Source: Sycobia sp. Sy_11 (lineage: Eukaryota > Arthropoda > Insecta > Hymenoptera > Epichrysomallidae). Taken from it: a stretch of DNA of 64,000 nt. Below are positions 33,590 through 44,857 of the stretch, piece by piece. The notes under the pieces were generated by a model, which saw only the letters and a program-made list of their open reading frames with translations, was not told the DNA's origin and ran no database searches. Position 1 is the stretch's first letter, and each line of letters starts with the position of its first letter. Made by a program: the position numbers and the translations under genes. The stretch spans positions 920,501-984,500 of the forward strand of contig JACCIC010000207.1 of NCBI GenBank assembly GCA_018907035.1. The letters are read 5' to 3'.

Positions 33590-34035
33590 TGTACTTTCGA
33601 TTTCGAGCACTAGAAAAAGATGTCCAAGTGTCTCGAGACGATAATTACAGAGAGTATCATGTTCGGAATATAGTAAATGTCTCGGGACGACTACTATAGA
33701 GAGTTTTGTGTTGGGGAGGTAGAATACAATGTCCAGAAATTCCGAAACGACTCTTACTGGAAGTTTTCGAATGATAGAATACGAATCTCTTCATAGAAGT
33801 CATACTGACATACATGGGCACTGTTTCCCACCAACTATACACGACAGTGCCCGTAGAAGTCGCTTCAAAACATTCAGAAATCGTATTCTATCATCCGAAC
33901 ACGAAGCTCCCCGTAGAAGTTGTCCCGATATAACTGAACATCGTTTTCTACCAATTAAACACGATACTCCCCGTATAAGTCATGTCGTCATACCTAGACA
34001 TCATCTTCTACCGTCCGAACACGAAACTCTTTAGG
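33590..34035. repeat. ~60-bp satellite, two arms in opposite orientation
   Basis: From about 33790 the monomers read plus-strand (for example CTCCCCGTAGAAGTTGTCCC and CATCGTTTTCTACC). From 33610 to 33780 the same monomer reads on the minus strand. About three to four units lie in each arm. The monomer matches 60.3-61.0 kb. The frame at 33729-34034 is a by-product of the repeat. Confidence 0.75.
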
Positions 34036-34044
34036 CAACGGGAT

Positions 34045-34068
34045 ATCGTAATCAACTGCCTGTACACG

Positions 34069-34131
<63 letters not shown>

Positions 34132-34151
34132 TAATCAACTGCCTGTACACG

Positions 34152-34198
<47 letters not shown>
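34045..34198. repeat. Tandem duplication of a unique tag plus (TA)n
   Basis: CGTAATCAACTGCCTGTACA followed by CGCTAA and a TA run occurs twice in a row, starting near 34048 and 34129. The unit is about 82 bases. Confidence 0.9.
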
Positions 34199-34203
<5 letters not shown>

Positions 34204-34417
34204 CGAGGTTATTGCTAAAGAATTCTATTTTGCCATCATTCTTTTGTTCAACTTTTGACTACTACTCGCGCGCACTTATGTCGGGACGCGCACTTCACGT
34301 ATTAGTATAATAGAAGGCTACTTACCACTGAATTCTATATGCAGAAGCTTCTTCGCATCCTGGACTCCTACTCGTTCCCTGGCTTCGGGCTTCTCTCTCG
34401 CGCGCTCTGTCTCTCTG

Positions 34418-34467
<50 letters not shown>

Positions 34468-34857
34468 GCTTCCCTCCTACCTTCCTTCTATCTCTCTCTC
34501 TATGGGTTTCGGAGCTAATCCTAGGGCGACCGAAAGGACGGTCGCACAGTCTCGGGTGGCGGCGGCGATTTCTCCAGTGATCTCCCGGGTGAATCGTCGG
34601 AATGACCGAAATGTGGGTGAAATCAACACACACACTAACACACTCGAACAACGCGAGTGTCTGCCGAATGGCCACACTTTTCCGGATTTGGAGAATACGA
34701 TAAAAGGCTACCGATACTGTATCGAAAACCTCGACTACTTTATCCGACGGCTGGAGCGCGAAGAAGGAGAAGTCTCTTGCTGCCTTTCTTGCTCGCTTCA
34801 CTCACTGCGCTCCGCGCGCACTCTTTCAGCACATACCGTACCTTATTCGCACACGCG
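34199..34857 (-). mobile_element. Solo LTR of the Gypsy-2 type
   Basis: It matches the Gypsy-2 LTR on both sides of a (CT)n run: GGGACGCGCACTTCACG on the left and GGTTTCGGAGCTAATCC with GACCGAAAGGACGGTCGC on the right. It extends another ~300 GC-rich bases to 34857. It lies between (TA)n tracts on both sides and has no internal region. Confidence 0.65.
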
Positions 34858-35263
34858 CATATATATATATATATAAATCATACTCACAATCATGTTTATC
34901 TCACTGTCAGGACACTTTATTTAGTTCTTTACAGTTCGAAATTCAGCAAATTTTTGTGAGTACTCGCCAATTCGACAAAATTAAATAACTAGAAATGTAA
35001 TGAAAACGAGTTTTAAAATAATAACTTTATTATAACAAAACTTTTTTGAAATATATTATAATGGAATAGCTTTCTATTAAGCATAAGTAGAAGTAATATA
35101 GTAGTTTAATATTGACGCAATAATTATTTGAATATTTTGTCTATTATTATCAAAGCATATATAGCACGTTCGTCCGAAGGCTCAAGTACTCTTATTTGCC
35201 TTCGGAGCGCGACCACGCTCTTTGATTTCCTCATATACGCAATCTAATTGCTTGAATTTTCAG

Positions 35264-35394
35264 GAATATCAAAATCCAATACAAGCGGCTCCTGAAGAGG
35301 AGGAGAATTTAAGAGAGTATCGAGAAAGAAGGTTAACTCCAATTAAAGAGTTCCAAAGGGATTATAGAGTTGGAAAAGCATCTACGAGGCTACG
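35264..35394 (+). CDS. Host gene, internal exon before alternative ends
   Basis: Acceptor TTGAATTTTCAG and donor ACG|GTAAGA bracket a frame that enters in phase 0 and leaves in phase 2. It encodes EYQNPIQAAPEEEENLREYR, then RRLTPIKEFQRDYRVGKAST and RLR. The charged, non-repetitive peptide is unlike nearby transposon proteins. The entry phase fits the exit of 2072-2214, and the exit phase fits both acceptors at 35759 and 40999. The protein family was not recognised. Confidence 0.75.
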
Positions 35395-35758
35395 GTAAGA
35401 GTGTTTTCTTGTAGACCATTCTATAAGATTAAGTCATTAAATACCCTCTTAAAATACTGGATGTAATTTCTGATACGTAAATAGGAATAGTATTAATTTT
35501 ATATTATTTTATTTATTCGTGCTTTTTCGTTTGCAGATTAAACATATAATCTAATCTCGTTAGAAATCAAACACGATTTTTTTTAATTGCTTCCATTTCG
35601 ATAATTTAGAAGTTAAATAATTCTTTTCCATATAATAATCTAATAGTGAAAGTAGTCTTATAATAAATGTATATCTCAATAGTACATCTAAATCCATACA
35701 TTTCATTTATTCTTATAAAAGTATTTTTTATTTGACAAAATTTTTTTTGAACGAACAG

Positions 35759-36182
35759 ATGTGCTCAGAAAATCTTGACACAACTAGAAACGACACCATC
35801 GCCGCGTATGAGTCAGTCGATCGCGAGTACATCGAAATGTGCTATTGGTCCAGCGACTGAGAAGTCCACAGTCAAAGCCAGTGTAAGTACGGATATAATG
35901 TCATCGTCCACTAAAGGGAGTTCGACAAGATCTTCATCCTCAGGGGCATCATCGAAGAAGCTAACTGTGGCTCAAGAAGTGCAGAAATCAAAGAAGGAAA
36001 AGGATCGCGAGAAGGAGCGTGAAAAAGCCGAGAAAGTCCGACTTAAGGAGGAGGAGAAGGCCGAAAAAGCGCGCCAGAAAGAAGTGAAAAAACTTGCCAA
36101 GGAAGAAAAAAAGCGAGCCAAGAAGGAGGCGAAAGCCCGAAGAAAAGAAGCCGAAGAGGTACTCCTCAGGAACATTAAGTAA
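35759..36182 (+). CDS. Host gene, terminal exon A (Lys/Glu-rich tail)
   Basis: The acceptor GAACGAACAG is followed by a phase-2 entry, completing an Arg codon begun in the previous exon. The peptide begins CAQKILTQLETTPSPRMSQS, passes a Ser-rich stretch (SSSTKGSSTRSSSSGASS) and ends in about 60 residues of Lys/Glu/Arg repeats (EKDREKEREKAEKVRLKEEE). The stop TAA is at 36180-36182. The charged end is predicted to be a long single helix or coiled coil. Minus-strand frames here are shadows. AATAAA-type signals follow at about 36207 and 36244. Confidence 0.75.
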
Positions 36183-36260
36183 ATTGCAAGCAGTCAGGAC
36201 GCCGAATAAATAATGAGCGGCCAAATATTATCATTACAATCTTAATAAATGTTGTATAAT
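36183..36260 (+). promoter_or_regulatory. 3' UTR and poly(A) signals of terminal exon A
   Basis: Two AATAAA hexamers occur within 65 bases of the stop codon, one in GCCGAATAAATAA and one in CTTAATAAATG. Confidence 0.5.
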
Positions 36261-36319
36261 GAGACACGTATTCACCTTATCAAATATGCCACTTCTTAAG
36301 AAAGAAAATTTATGTGTGC

Positions 36320-36368
<49 letters not shown>

Positions 36369-36870
36369 ATATATATATCTATATAAATCTAGAAAAACTT
36401 TAACTGCTAGAAAACTGCTATTTTATTTGATCAATCTTTATAAGAATATTTTTTATAAATATTAGAATACATGTAATAGTATTTAATTTTTTCACCAAAT
36501 TAAAAACAAATACTAGTGAGTGTGCCAATTCGTTCTTTGGCATCGTATAAGTCAAAAAAGACTTCCACGAGCTATATCGGTAAGCTCATAAAGCTTCTCC
36601 AAGTCTGTAATTCGATATTGTCACAAGCTAGTAAAATAAATGTATTGCTAAATACATTATTTTATCCTGCTGCTAAGCAAGGTAAAATAATTCTGATAAA
36701 TTGTAAATGAGTTCGGAAGCATGACTTAGTTAAATATATTAGTGTCCAAACTTGATTGCGGGTAGAACACTAATACATAAAAGGCCAGTCCTTATCAATA
36801 TATTAGAATTTATATTGAAACTTCGTGAAATATTTCAGTAAAGAAAACTGACTGCTAATTCACAAGCAGA
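36261..36870. other. AT-rich DNA with a (TA)n tract
   Basis: A TA array is at 36320-36380. No supported gene; the short frame at 36516-36710 has no recognisable features. Confidence 0.5.
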
Positions 36871-37040
36871 TAAAACTTTCAGTCAGACTGTCCTTGTTAA
36901 TAATCCAAATAAAAACCCAAATAAAAAAGACAAGAATTAAACAAAAAATTTGAACATTGAAAAAATAAAACACACTCTTAATAAACAATATTAATAATAT
37001 CAATGATTATGAACAAGGACAGCCTGATTATCATTATAAT
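36871..37040 (+). repeat. Decayed PLE terminal fragment
   Basis: CAGTCAGACTGTCCTTGTT at the left and GAACAAGGACAGCCTGATTA at the right are the PLE palindrome block in opposite orientations around AT-rich DNA. Confidence 0.55.
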
Positions 37041-39802
37041 TAGATTATTTTATAAAGACATAACAACGATACAAATATTTGTAATTTAATTTGCAACAGT
37101 AAGCATAAACTTAATTCGTATGTTAATTTATGAAAATTTCTTATAAGTATTTATTTTTCAACTACTTGGAACTGAATGAAATGGACTTAAAAATGAGTTT
37201 CCAAATATATTACGTTAAGCTTCTTTTCATCAAAAAATATAAAGACACAGTGAAAACATGAACCACATGTCATGAGATAAATATTTCTAATTCCAGATTT
37301 GTCAATTACACATTCAGTCAAACATTAGTGAAGCTCTTCAGATTTAAGTCAAAGTACTTTTAAATATGAAATTTTAAATTCTATAGTATCTTTTACTAGG
37401 GACTTAAAAAATTATGCTAGGCGATCAACTTGTTGAAAACGTATTTGTAAGCGATTGAGACTGTTATAGATTTGGCTAATTATAACAATAGCATTCCAAC
37501 GCTTCAATTTTAATTTATTACCTATATAATAATAATAAACTGGGAAAAGCTGGACGTTTTTTATAGCTTGAAAATTAAGCAAGACGATGGCCAATATTAT
37601 ACACATTGAGTGAAAAAATCAAAAAATCTATAATAATATATTTATAATTATTCAAATTTATACTATAGCTTAAAAAGATTGTACTTATAAAGAATACGCG
37701 TTCGTGTTGAAAAGTTGCTTTCTTCATATTAATAAGACGCTTGAAATGCACCATGCTGTCACGTAAAGTTTTAATAAGTATTATGAGAACTGACACAGGG
37801 ATAAAATAGTAATTAATATTTTATGACATTGAGAGAGAGCGAATATATATATAATTTATTCAACTATTCGGATGAAATTTATTCATTACCAAATGATATG
37901 AATAATAATTTTTAATCAATGACTTTTTGGGCAGCAGAATTAAGTGACTAATGAAGTTATATGAGGAAGAATAGGAAACACCTTTTTTTACTCTATACAG
38001 ATAGTCTATAAATACATCGATAGACATGTAGAAATGTCATTGCTTTTACGCAGATTCCATATTCGCGTCATTGCATCTTCATAGGTAATGCTACGTATCT
38101 CATTTTCATAAGTAGCAAAAGTTATACTCGCTCTTATATGCCGTTGGCAAAGATATAACATAAGCTACTCATTAATTATTCAAATAATGAGTAGCTCTTT
38201 AATTATTATTCAAATAATATCTTATGCTTATCAAATTATGTAAAAAAAATTTCATTGATATTTTTTTTTAATTAAATAATGATTCCTCTTTGTGATGAAA
38301 ATTAAATTTTTTTAATAATTCTGAAAATTTATTTATTCAATTATATGTCTTCTGTATTTAATAGATTTTGAAAATGTCTTCACGGTAAACTAAAATTTAA
38401 CCATATTGAGGATATTTTTTGAAAAGAGTTGATTTACAGGTACTGAAAATTTAAAATTTTTAATTGTTAAAATATAATTCAATCATTTTTTCTACCCATA
38501 ACAGGATTAATGACACCACTGTTTTATAATTTCATCTCTTTTAGCCGAAATTGCAAAACTCTTGCGTGACTCATCGAAAATCGTCTAAACTGTCTAGACT
38601 GTAAGTTTCATTTACCGATTCCCCGATAAACGAAAAAAAAACACAGAAAATACTGAATATGAAATAATCAATTTTTTGGAACAGATAGGTGATAATTAAT
38701 ATCTTAAATGTATTATGCAAAACTTAAAATGTGAAGAAAAAATAAATGAAACTGTCAAAAAAGGTATATAAACCAAAGTAATTTGTATTAAAAAAATGCG
38801 CTGCTTCTTATATATATATATATATACAGCATATTCTTTATATAGAATTGCATAAAACTCCAAGATGAAGTTCATTACTTGCATAAATATATTTTATCCA
38901 TCTAGATAGTATATTTACTATTGACTACTCGCATGCTTATAAGAAGAATCCATATGGATAGCATTTTATCTACTGTTTACCTTTCCGGCGAATAATTCAA
39001 AATAATTTTTTACCTGCCCGCGCGTGTATCAAAAGAATTGTTAGGAATTTAATTATAAAGTAAAAAAAAGAAGCAAGATTGGAATGTGAAGAAGAGAAAG
39101 GTAGAGAGCAGCCATTGCTTTTGGAATAGTGACCGAAGAGTACTGGTTATGCAAGACGAGAAAATTAGTCTCTCGGATAAATGCGACCTTATAGATTAAT
39201 TTGCTAAAGTCACATTTTTAATTGATATGTATAGCAATAATATAACTACACACACGATACGCTCATAAACATATACCGCAAAACATATACCGTCAAGTCA
39301 ATCGTGATATGTGGATTCATTTCAAAAGTCAAGAAAGCCCAAAACTGTCAGAGGGCAAAGTATACTCGCTTGGTACATTAATTTATACGAAGAAAGCAGA
39401 AGCTTCTGATGCATTTATCTTACACACAAATCATCAAATTATTATTAATTTCATGATTACATTGTTGATTGTTTATTCAGTAGCTATTATATTATATATT
39501 GGTATACACAATGAAACCAGCCAATTATAAATAGATAGGCAAAGAACTTCTAAATTAAAAGTTATTTCTACTATAAGAATTTTGAAGTTTAAAGCAAACA
39601 AACTAAAAAATAAGGCAACTGCGCTATTTTTCTGTTAACATATAGATGTACATTTATTACGAAGCAAGTCGCTATTTCTAAGTTAGATAAGTCAGAATAC
39701 GAAGAAAATGTGTTTTTCTTTGAATTCAGTCATGAGATGATCAACAACCTTTCCAGAAAAATTTGATAAAGATTAAAAATGTTGATATCCTTGTAAAGAT
39801 AT
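37041..39802. other. AT-rich DNA, one weak small ORF
   Basis: No transposon end or exon was recognised. An ATG-initiated frame at 39309-39530 (73 codons) ends with a hydrophobic stretch FMITLLIVYSVAIILYIGI that could be a membrane helix. Nothing else supports it as a gene. Confidence 0.3.
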
Positions 39803-40102
39803 ACAGGGTGTCCATAAAGTTCCGGAACACCTTAATGATTTCCCAGGTAAACTGATTTTAGATAAAGTCAAGGTCAATATAGAAGTAACTTTTGTCAAGG
39901 AATTTAATAGTGACCTTAGATTTGACCGTGGGTTGGACTTTCAAGGTTATTTCAAGGGCAACTTTGTTTTTTTAAATGGGAACCCCTATTTTTGACAGCG
40001 GAATTCAAAAGAGCAGAAAATTTTACGTCCAAACATGTGCTCAAAAGTCATGGATTAAGGATGACCTCGAAGGTCAAACCCAAGGTCAATTCCAAGGTCA
40101 CT

Positions 40103-40584
40103 ATTAAATTCTTTATCAATTAAAATATTTATTCATTTGATTCAGAACAGTCGAAATAAGTACAATTTTGAATTTTAATTGTTTTTTTAAGTCAGTCGTT
40201 CCTTAATTGTTATAGCCTTTAAATTCATTTTTATCCATTTTGAGCAATGCTGTTTCGTTCCTGAGAATGAACCGTAGCGGTTCAAAACGTCGGACAAGAA
40301 GGTGATCCTAAATTTAAGGTGGTGGGGGAGTCAGGTTGTCCTTTACTAACATAGAATAAGTACTTTTATTATTTTTTTATTTTTATTTTTATTTTATTAT
40401 TAAGTTTATTTTATTTTTATTTTTAATTTTCTGATATAATTTATTGTAGTAATAAATTTTATTTCAGCTTCTACGGGTGTGATCATAAACCAGGACAGTC
40501 TGACTGTCATAATTTTAACTAATATATGATACTATAAAGACTGTAAGACCGATAAAAATATTTATTAATTTTATTAAATTCCTT
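40103..40584 (+). mobile_element. Penelope-like element insertion PLE-C
   Basis: The target duplication is ATTAAATTCTTT (40103-40114) and ATTAAATTCCTT (40573-40584), 11 of 12 identical. It is plus-oriented: terminal block CAGAACAGTCGAAATAAGTA, a hammerhead-like remnant at 40257-40295, TACTAAC branch site near 40336, acceptor TTATTTCAG near 40468, palindrome GACAGTCTGACTGTC and tail CTGTAAGACCGATAAAAA. No coding sequence. Confidence 0.85.
40257..40295 (+). ncRNA. Decayed hammerhead-like motif in PLE-C
   Basis: GTTC, CTGAGAA in place of CTGATGA, perfect stem II GAACC/GGTTC around GTAGC, AAAA in place of GAAA, CGTC, GGAC. Stems are kept but both core strands are mutated, so cleavage is not expected. 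Confidence 0.5.
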
Positions 40585-40998
40585 GACAAAAGTTACCTCT
40601 AGATTGACCTTCACTTTGTCCAAAATCAGTCTATCTGGAAAATTACTAAGGTGTTCCGGGATTTTTTAGACACCCTTTATATTCTGTACCTCGAAACTAA
40701 AGTTTTTAATTTAGTATATAATATTTAGTAATTGTTAGTGCAGTTGTACATTGCATTTAACCGAATTTTATTTAATTTATACATCGATGTAGTTGTTATC
40801 GACAAGTTGATATATTTTCAAATGATTTGTTTATTTCAATATTTTTAATATTTATCTTATTTCTTTACTTATGTATTATTTTTTTAGGCATTGATTTTAT
40901 TTGAAACGTATATAAATACATACCAAGTTGAGTTTCGGGCACCGAATAATCTGGTAGGCACTGTTATGTTAAGTGTATCTGAAAAATTTAGTTGACAG

Positions 40999-41119
40999 GT
41001 ATCGAGCAGAACGTATCAAGCTCCCTAGTTCGGCAAATAAACATCGACGTTTAACGATAGCAAACAAGCTAACATCGTTGCCGCCTGAGCCATCAGCTGC
41101 TCAACATATCGAAAATTAA
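40999..41119 (+). CDS. Host gene, alternative terminal exon B
   Basis: The acceptor TTTAGTTGACAG is followed by G, completing an Arg codon (CG|G) from the exon ending at 35394, then 39 codons beginning YRAERIKLPSSANKHRRLTI and ending PPEPSAAQHIEN before TAA at 41117-41119. The frame is open exactly in the phase required by the upstream exon and has typical coding character. ATTAATAAAC around the stop includes an AATAAA signal. If real, it replaces the Lys/Glu-rich tail with a short basic one. It could instead be an exon of a separate downstream gene. Confidence 0.5.
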
Positions 41120-42243
41120 TAAACAGTGCAAAGTTATTCTAATTCTACTATAATAAGATATGTAGGAAAGAGAGCTATAGAAATCTAATATTATTACATA
41201 AAAACGCTATGATTACATTCGTACTTCAATGTTTACATTCGACAATAGTTCGAAAATCAGAAGACAGAAATCAAAAACATTATTTTACATAGGATGGAAT
41301 AAAAATATTGCTGATAGTTATAATGACGAATGAATCTATATCGGATTAAAGTGTAACGGCTTTCAAAACTTAATTGGATTTGTTCTAACAATAATTTTAT
41401 TTGAATATGTTGATTTCTTATACTTATCTGTGAATAAGTCTATATAAGTTTAGAATCAATAATAAATAATGTTTTTTAAAAAATATTAAATAATGCCGTA
41501 TATAAAAGCAATATATAGAATAAATCAGTTTTTTTTATCAAATCACGAAAAAATAAAAAATAAATGACACGTTCACCTTGAAGTTTTATATGCATACTAA
41601 TGCAACTATATATTACAAAAATTTACGATAATTTTTCGTTTATATCATTCCTGTGATGAATTCGAATTTCGAATTCCAATAATAATAATGAAAATAATAT
41701 ACAGAAAATAAACGTTTCCATTCTTTAGATAAGATCGATCAATGTTGCTGAAGTAGTATGCAATTCATAAAAAAAATTATTATATATTATATATACAAAT
41801 AATAAAAAAAAATTATTGTATTAATAAATAGTGAATAATCGATGAAAAAAGCATGTTGCAGACATAAAATAGCAAAGTATTTATTCTTATCTTAAGAATT
41901 TCACTTGATAAGTTACTTATAATCTTTAAAAAATACACTTTACAATTTCTTTATCAAAATATCAAAATAATAATTTACGGAAACTTGATCAAACTTTGTT
42001 TAATATTTAATACGAGAAGTGAAAGAAAGAATATTAATTCAATACGGAAACAATAAATAATTAAATAATAAAAATAAAGAATAAAGAACTAAACAGCTTT
42101 TTAATCAATCAGTTAATAATACTGATTATAATGGTGATCAGAGTTGATTTACGTTTTCAAAACCTACAAGAATTCTATATTTTTTTAATTTTATCAAATT
42201 TTACATATAGTATAAAAATATAATCCAAATGAATTGGTAATAA
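41120..42243. other. AT-rich DNA without recognisable features
   Basis: Possible 3' UTR of terminal exon B in the first few hundred bases. Nothing else recognised. Confidence 0.4.
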
Positions 42244-42740
42244 CTACCCGCATAGCATGTGGGTCCAAATGAAGCGATAATACACACATAACATAGCGGA
42301 ACCTTCCAAAAAGCGATCATATAATCTTCCGGAAAGCATGAAATGTCCGAGAAAGTTTCCTGACAGAAAGTTTGCCTGAAAGCTGATAATAAGGTTTTAT
42401 GGAATTTTCCAAGAAGCTATCGTGCTATCTTCCGGGAAGCATAAAATGTCCAAGAAAATTTCCTGACCGCAAGCTTCCCTGGAAGCTTATAACAAACTTT
42501 TGTGGACCTGTCTATGAAGCTACCATGGAATCTTCCGAGAAACTGAAATGTCCAACAAAATTGCGTGACAAAAATCATCTCGGGAAGCTACAGCAATCTT
42601 TAATGAAATCTTCCATGAAGCTTTAATGTGAAATTCCAGAAAGATTAAAATATTTTCTTGGAAAGTGTCTTAAAACATTCTGTGAAGTATACAAGAATCT
42701 TTCAAGGAAGCTTCCACGAAATATTCCCAAATAAATTTTT
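42244..42740 (+). repeat. ~103-bp tandem repeat rich in GGAAGC
   Basis: The block ATCTTCCGGGAAGCATAAAA and relatives start near 42325, 42427 and 42530. Each is followed by AATGTCC and a GAAGCT-containing segment. The left flank ACCCGCATAGCATGTGGGT resembles the opposite-strand flank at about 56305. The frame at 42399-42626 is a product of the repeat. Confidence 0.65.
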
Positions 42741-43997
42741 TAATCTTTCAGAAAACTTAATTCTTCAAAAAACTTACAAAATTTATCAGTTATTTTTTAT
42801 GAAATTAAAAAAATAAAAAAACAATCAAAAATCAATAATTAATATATATGCACTAAAAAAAGTTTTATTAATTTTTTTTTCATAATATGTTACATGCAAA
42901 TATTAGTTAATTTTTAATTAATAATTATTACATTTATTACGGATTAATTGTATCATGTGGATATTATTATACTTTTATAACTTTTATTATTTTGAATCAC
43001 TCTCATTGCCAATGAGTAATGGTGGAAATTTATTTTTACATTTTTTGTCCGCTGGAAAATAATTTGAATGAAAACGCAATAACCAAGATTTAGAAAAATA
43101 TAGTATTAATGGATATACTCACCTTAGCTCTGTTTTAAGTCTTGTATTTGATGCGCCTAACCATGATTACACTTTCTTTAATGTCTTCATCACACGCTTT
43201 ACAAAAAGCTAATTTACAAGCTTCTATTAAAAATTATTTTATTTGAAAAACTTATGCCATTCTTAGTTTATCAAATAAAAAGTTATAAACTTACGATAAA
43301 TACAGCTACAAAGCCTTAATTCACTAAAGCATTTTCTACTAGCGTTTCGGTCAGTAAAGCTATAATTATTGACCACCTCGTTGGTTAGGACTATAGACAT
43401 AATGTTATAAATTAGTTTTTTTAAATCGTTTTCGCCTTTACTTTTAAGATAATTAATCTAAACAATAATGAATATTTATAATAATAATGTGATTTTTATT
43501 GATTTTGTAAGAGTATCATTATTAATAAAAAGAAGAGCTCAACAAAAGCCCTGAGAAAATAAAAGATCCAAAATTTGTAATGTGTATAATGATGATCATA
43601 TTATTGTAATGTATGTGTCAGTCCTTTTAATTATAATATTCCTTTTTAAAAGAAACTAGAAAGTAATTTTGAAAGATTTCTGAAAGAATGTTTTCTACTA
43701 TAAAATTTTTTCTGGTAGAATATAAAGCGGACATATGAACCTGAATAATATGAAGCGGACATTGAATGTTTTCTAAACGATTTTTATCCTTTCTTGCAAT
43801 CTTTTTGTAAAGTTTCCATAATCCTTTCCTGTTCTCAAAAAATTTCATAAAAAGTTAAATTAAGGTTGTTGTCAACTAATTGTTTTAGTGGCGAGTACTG
43901 GTGCTGCTCGCAAGGTTCACTTGCTTATCTTATTCCAAGCGGTAAAATTTGTTTTCAGACGGAAAAAGTTTAATCAGTTAAAGTCATATGAATAATA
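42741..43997. other. AT-rich DNA without recognisable features
   Basis: Nothing recognised. Confidence 0.5.
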
Positions 43998-44002
43998 GTG
44001 AA

Positions 44003-44639
44003 TGTTTAGTATTTCGTGTCTTTGCCATATATTCGTTATAGTGTAGCCACTAAACTTGGTTATACACAAAATACGGGCACTGTTATTTTCATAAGTATGC
44101 CATTCGTTCAAGAATTTAAACACAATTTCTTTTACTTATAATTCTTCATTTTGACGAAATACAACCTAACAGTTCACTAGCAAGTCGACATCTGGTCTTA
44201 ATATCGAATCGTAACTAAGACGTCACCTCGTATAGGCGTCTCGAAATATATAAAATCTGAAAATGACAGGGATGAAACGCAGGACATTGGTGGATAAAAC
44301 AGGAGAGGCGTCGCTCATTTTACATATTTAGGAAATTATTTGGAACAGGGTTGTAAAATTAATCTTGCCTGCGAGAGCGCGAATTATGAACATCTGTTTC
44401 TTGACCCTGTACTTAATGCTATATAATAAATGCACTTTCAACTGGCGGACCTCGAGTCGCTACTCCGACAAATATTTATTATTTGGAATTTCAGTTAATC
44501 GGCAAAGGGACTGAGGAAGCACGGTTCAAGACAGTAATGACAATGCCGCCCCGCCTATACTTAGATCGAGTGCTTAATTTTTCGCACGTACACATATATA
44601 AAATCCTAAAATTTATTGGGATCGATTTAGGATTTAACA
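44003..44639 (-). repeat. BEL-1 3' LTR
   Basis: 637 bp, TG...CA ends, same length as the other LTR and differing at two seen positions (TTTGCCATAT versus TTTACCATAT; ACTGAGG versus ACCGAGG). Confidence 0.97.
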
Positions 44640-44857
44640 TCCCGCCGGCCTTGAATGCACGCATTCAATGAACATTAAATTAAATTATTTTTTTTTGTTT
44701 ACAATTTAAACTATCAGAACATTTAACATTTTGCAATTAATTAATACTATACTATAATATCAATCCAAACACACAATTAGATAACGTTACATTATATACA
44801 GTTAAATTATTCGATAATATGATAGATATGATTAATAAATACTACATCAATTATGAA

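Larger units (their letters stand above)
2215..35263 (+). other. 33-kb host intron loaded with transposons
   Basis: If the exons at 2072-2214 and 35264-35394 are consecutive, this is one intron with GTAAGT at its 5' end and TTGAATTTTCAG at its 3' end. It contains Gypsy, BEL, PLE and mariner insertions in both orientations plus satellite fragments. Unseen small exons inside it cannot be excluded. Confidence 0.45.
39804..40677 (+). mobile_element. Long-TIR non-autonomous DNA element, split by a PLE
   Basis: The left end CAGGGTGTCCATAAAGTTCC and the inverted right end AAAGGGTGTCTAAAAAATCC are the outer parts of inverted repeats of roughly 145 bp, which continue through AACTTTTGTCAAGGAATTTA. Without the PLE at 40115-40572 the element would be about 400 bp, nearly all foldback. 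It carries several AAGGTCA copies. TA flanks both ends, consistent with a Tc1/mariner-like mobiliser, but the family is not identified. Confidence 0.75.

Noticed and set aside
39309..39530. 73-codon ORF with a hydrophobic C-terminus as a small gene
   Set aside because: It has an ATG and a possible membrane helix, but AT-rich DNA produces such frames easily and no promoter, splice or homology support is visible.
42399..42626. 75-codon Lys/Pro-rich ORF
   Set aside because: Its internal peptide repetition follows the ~103-bp DNA repeat.
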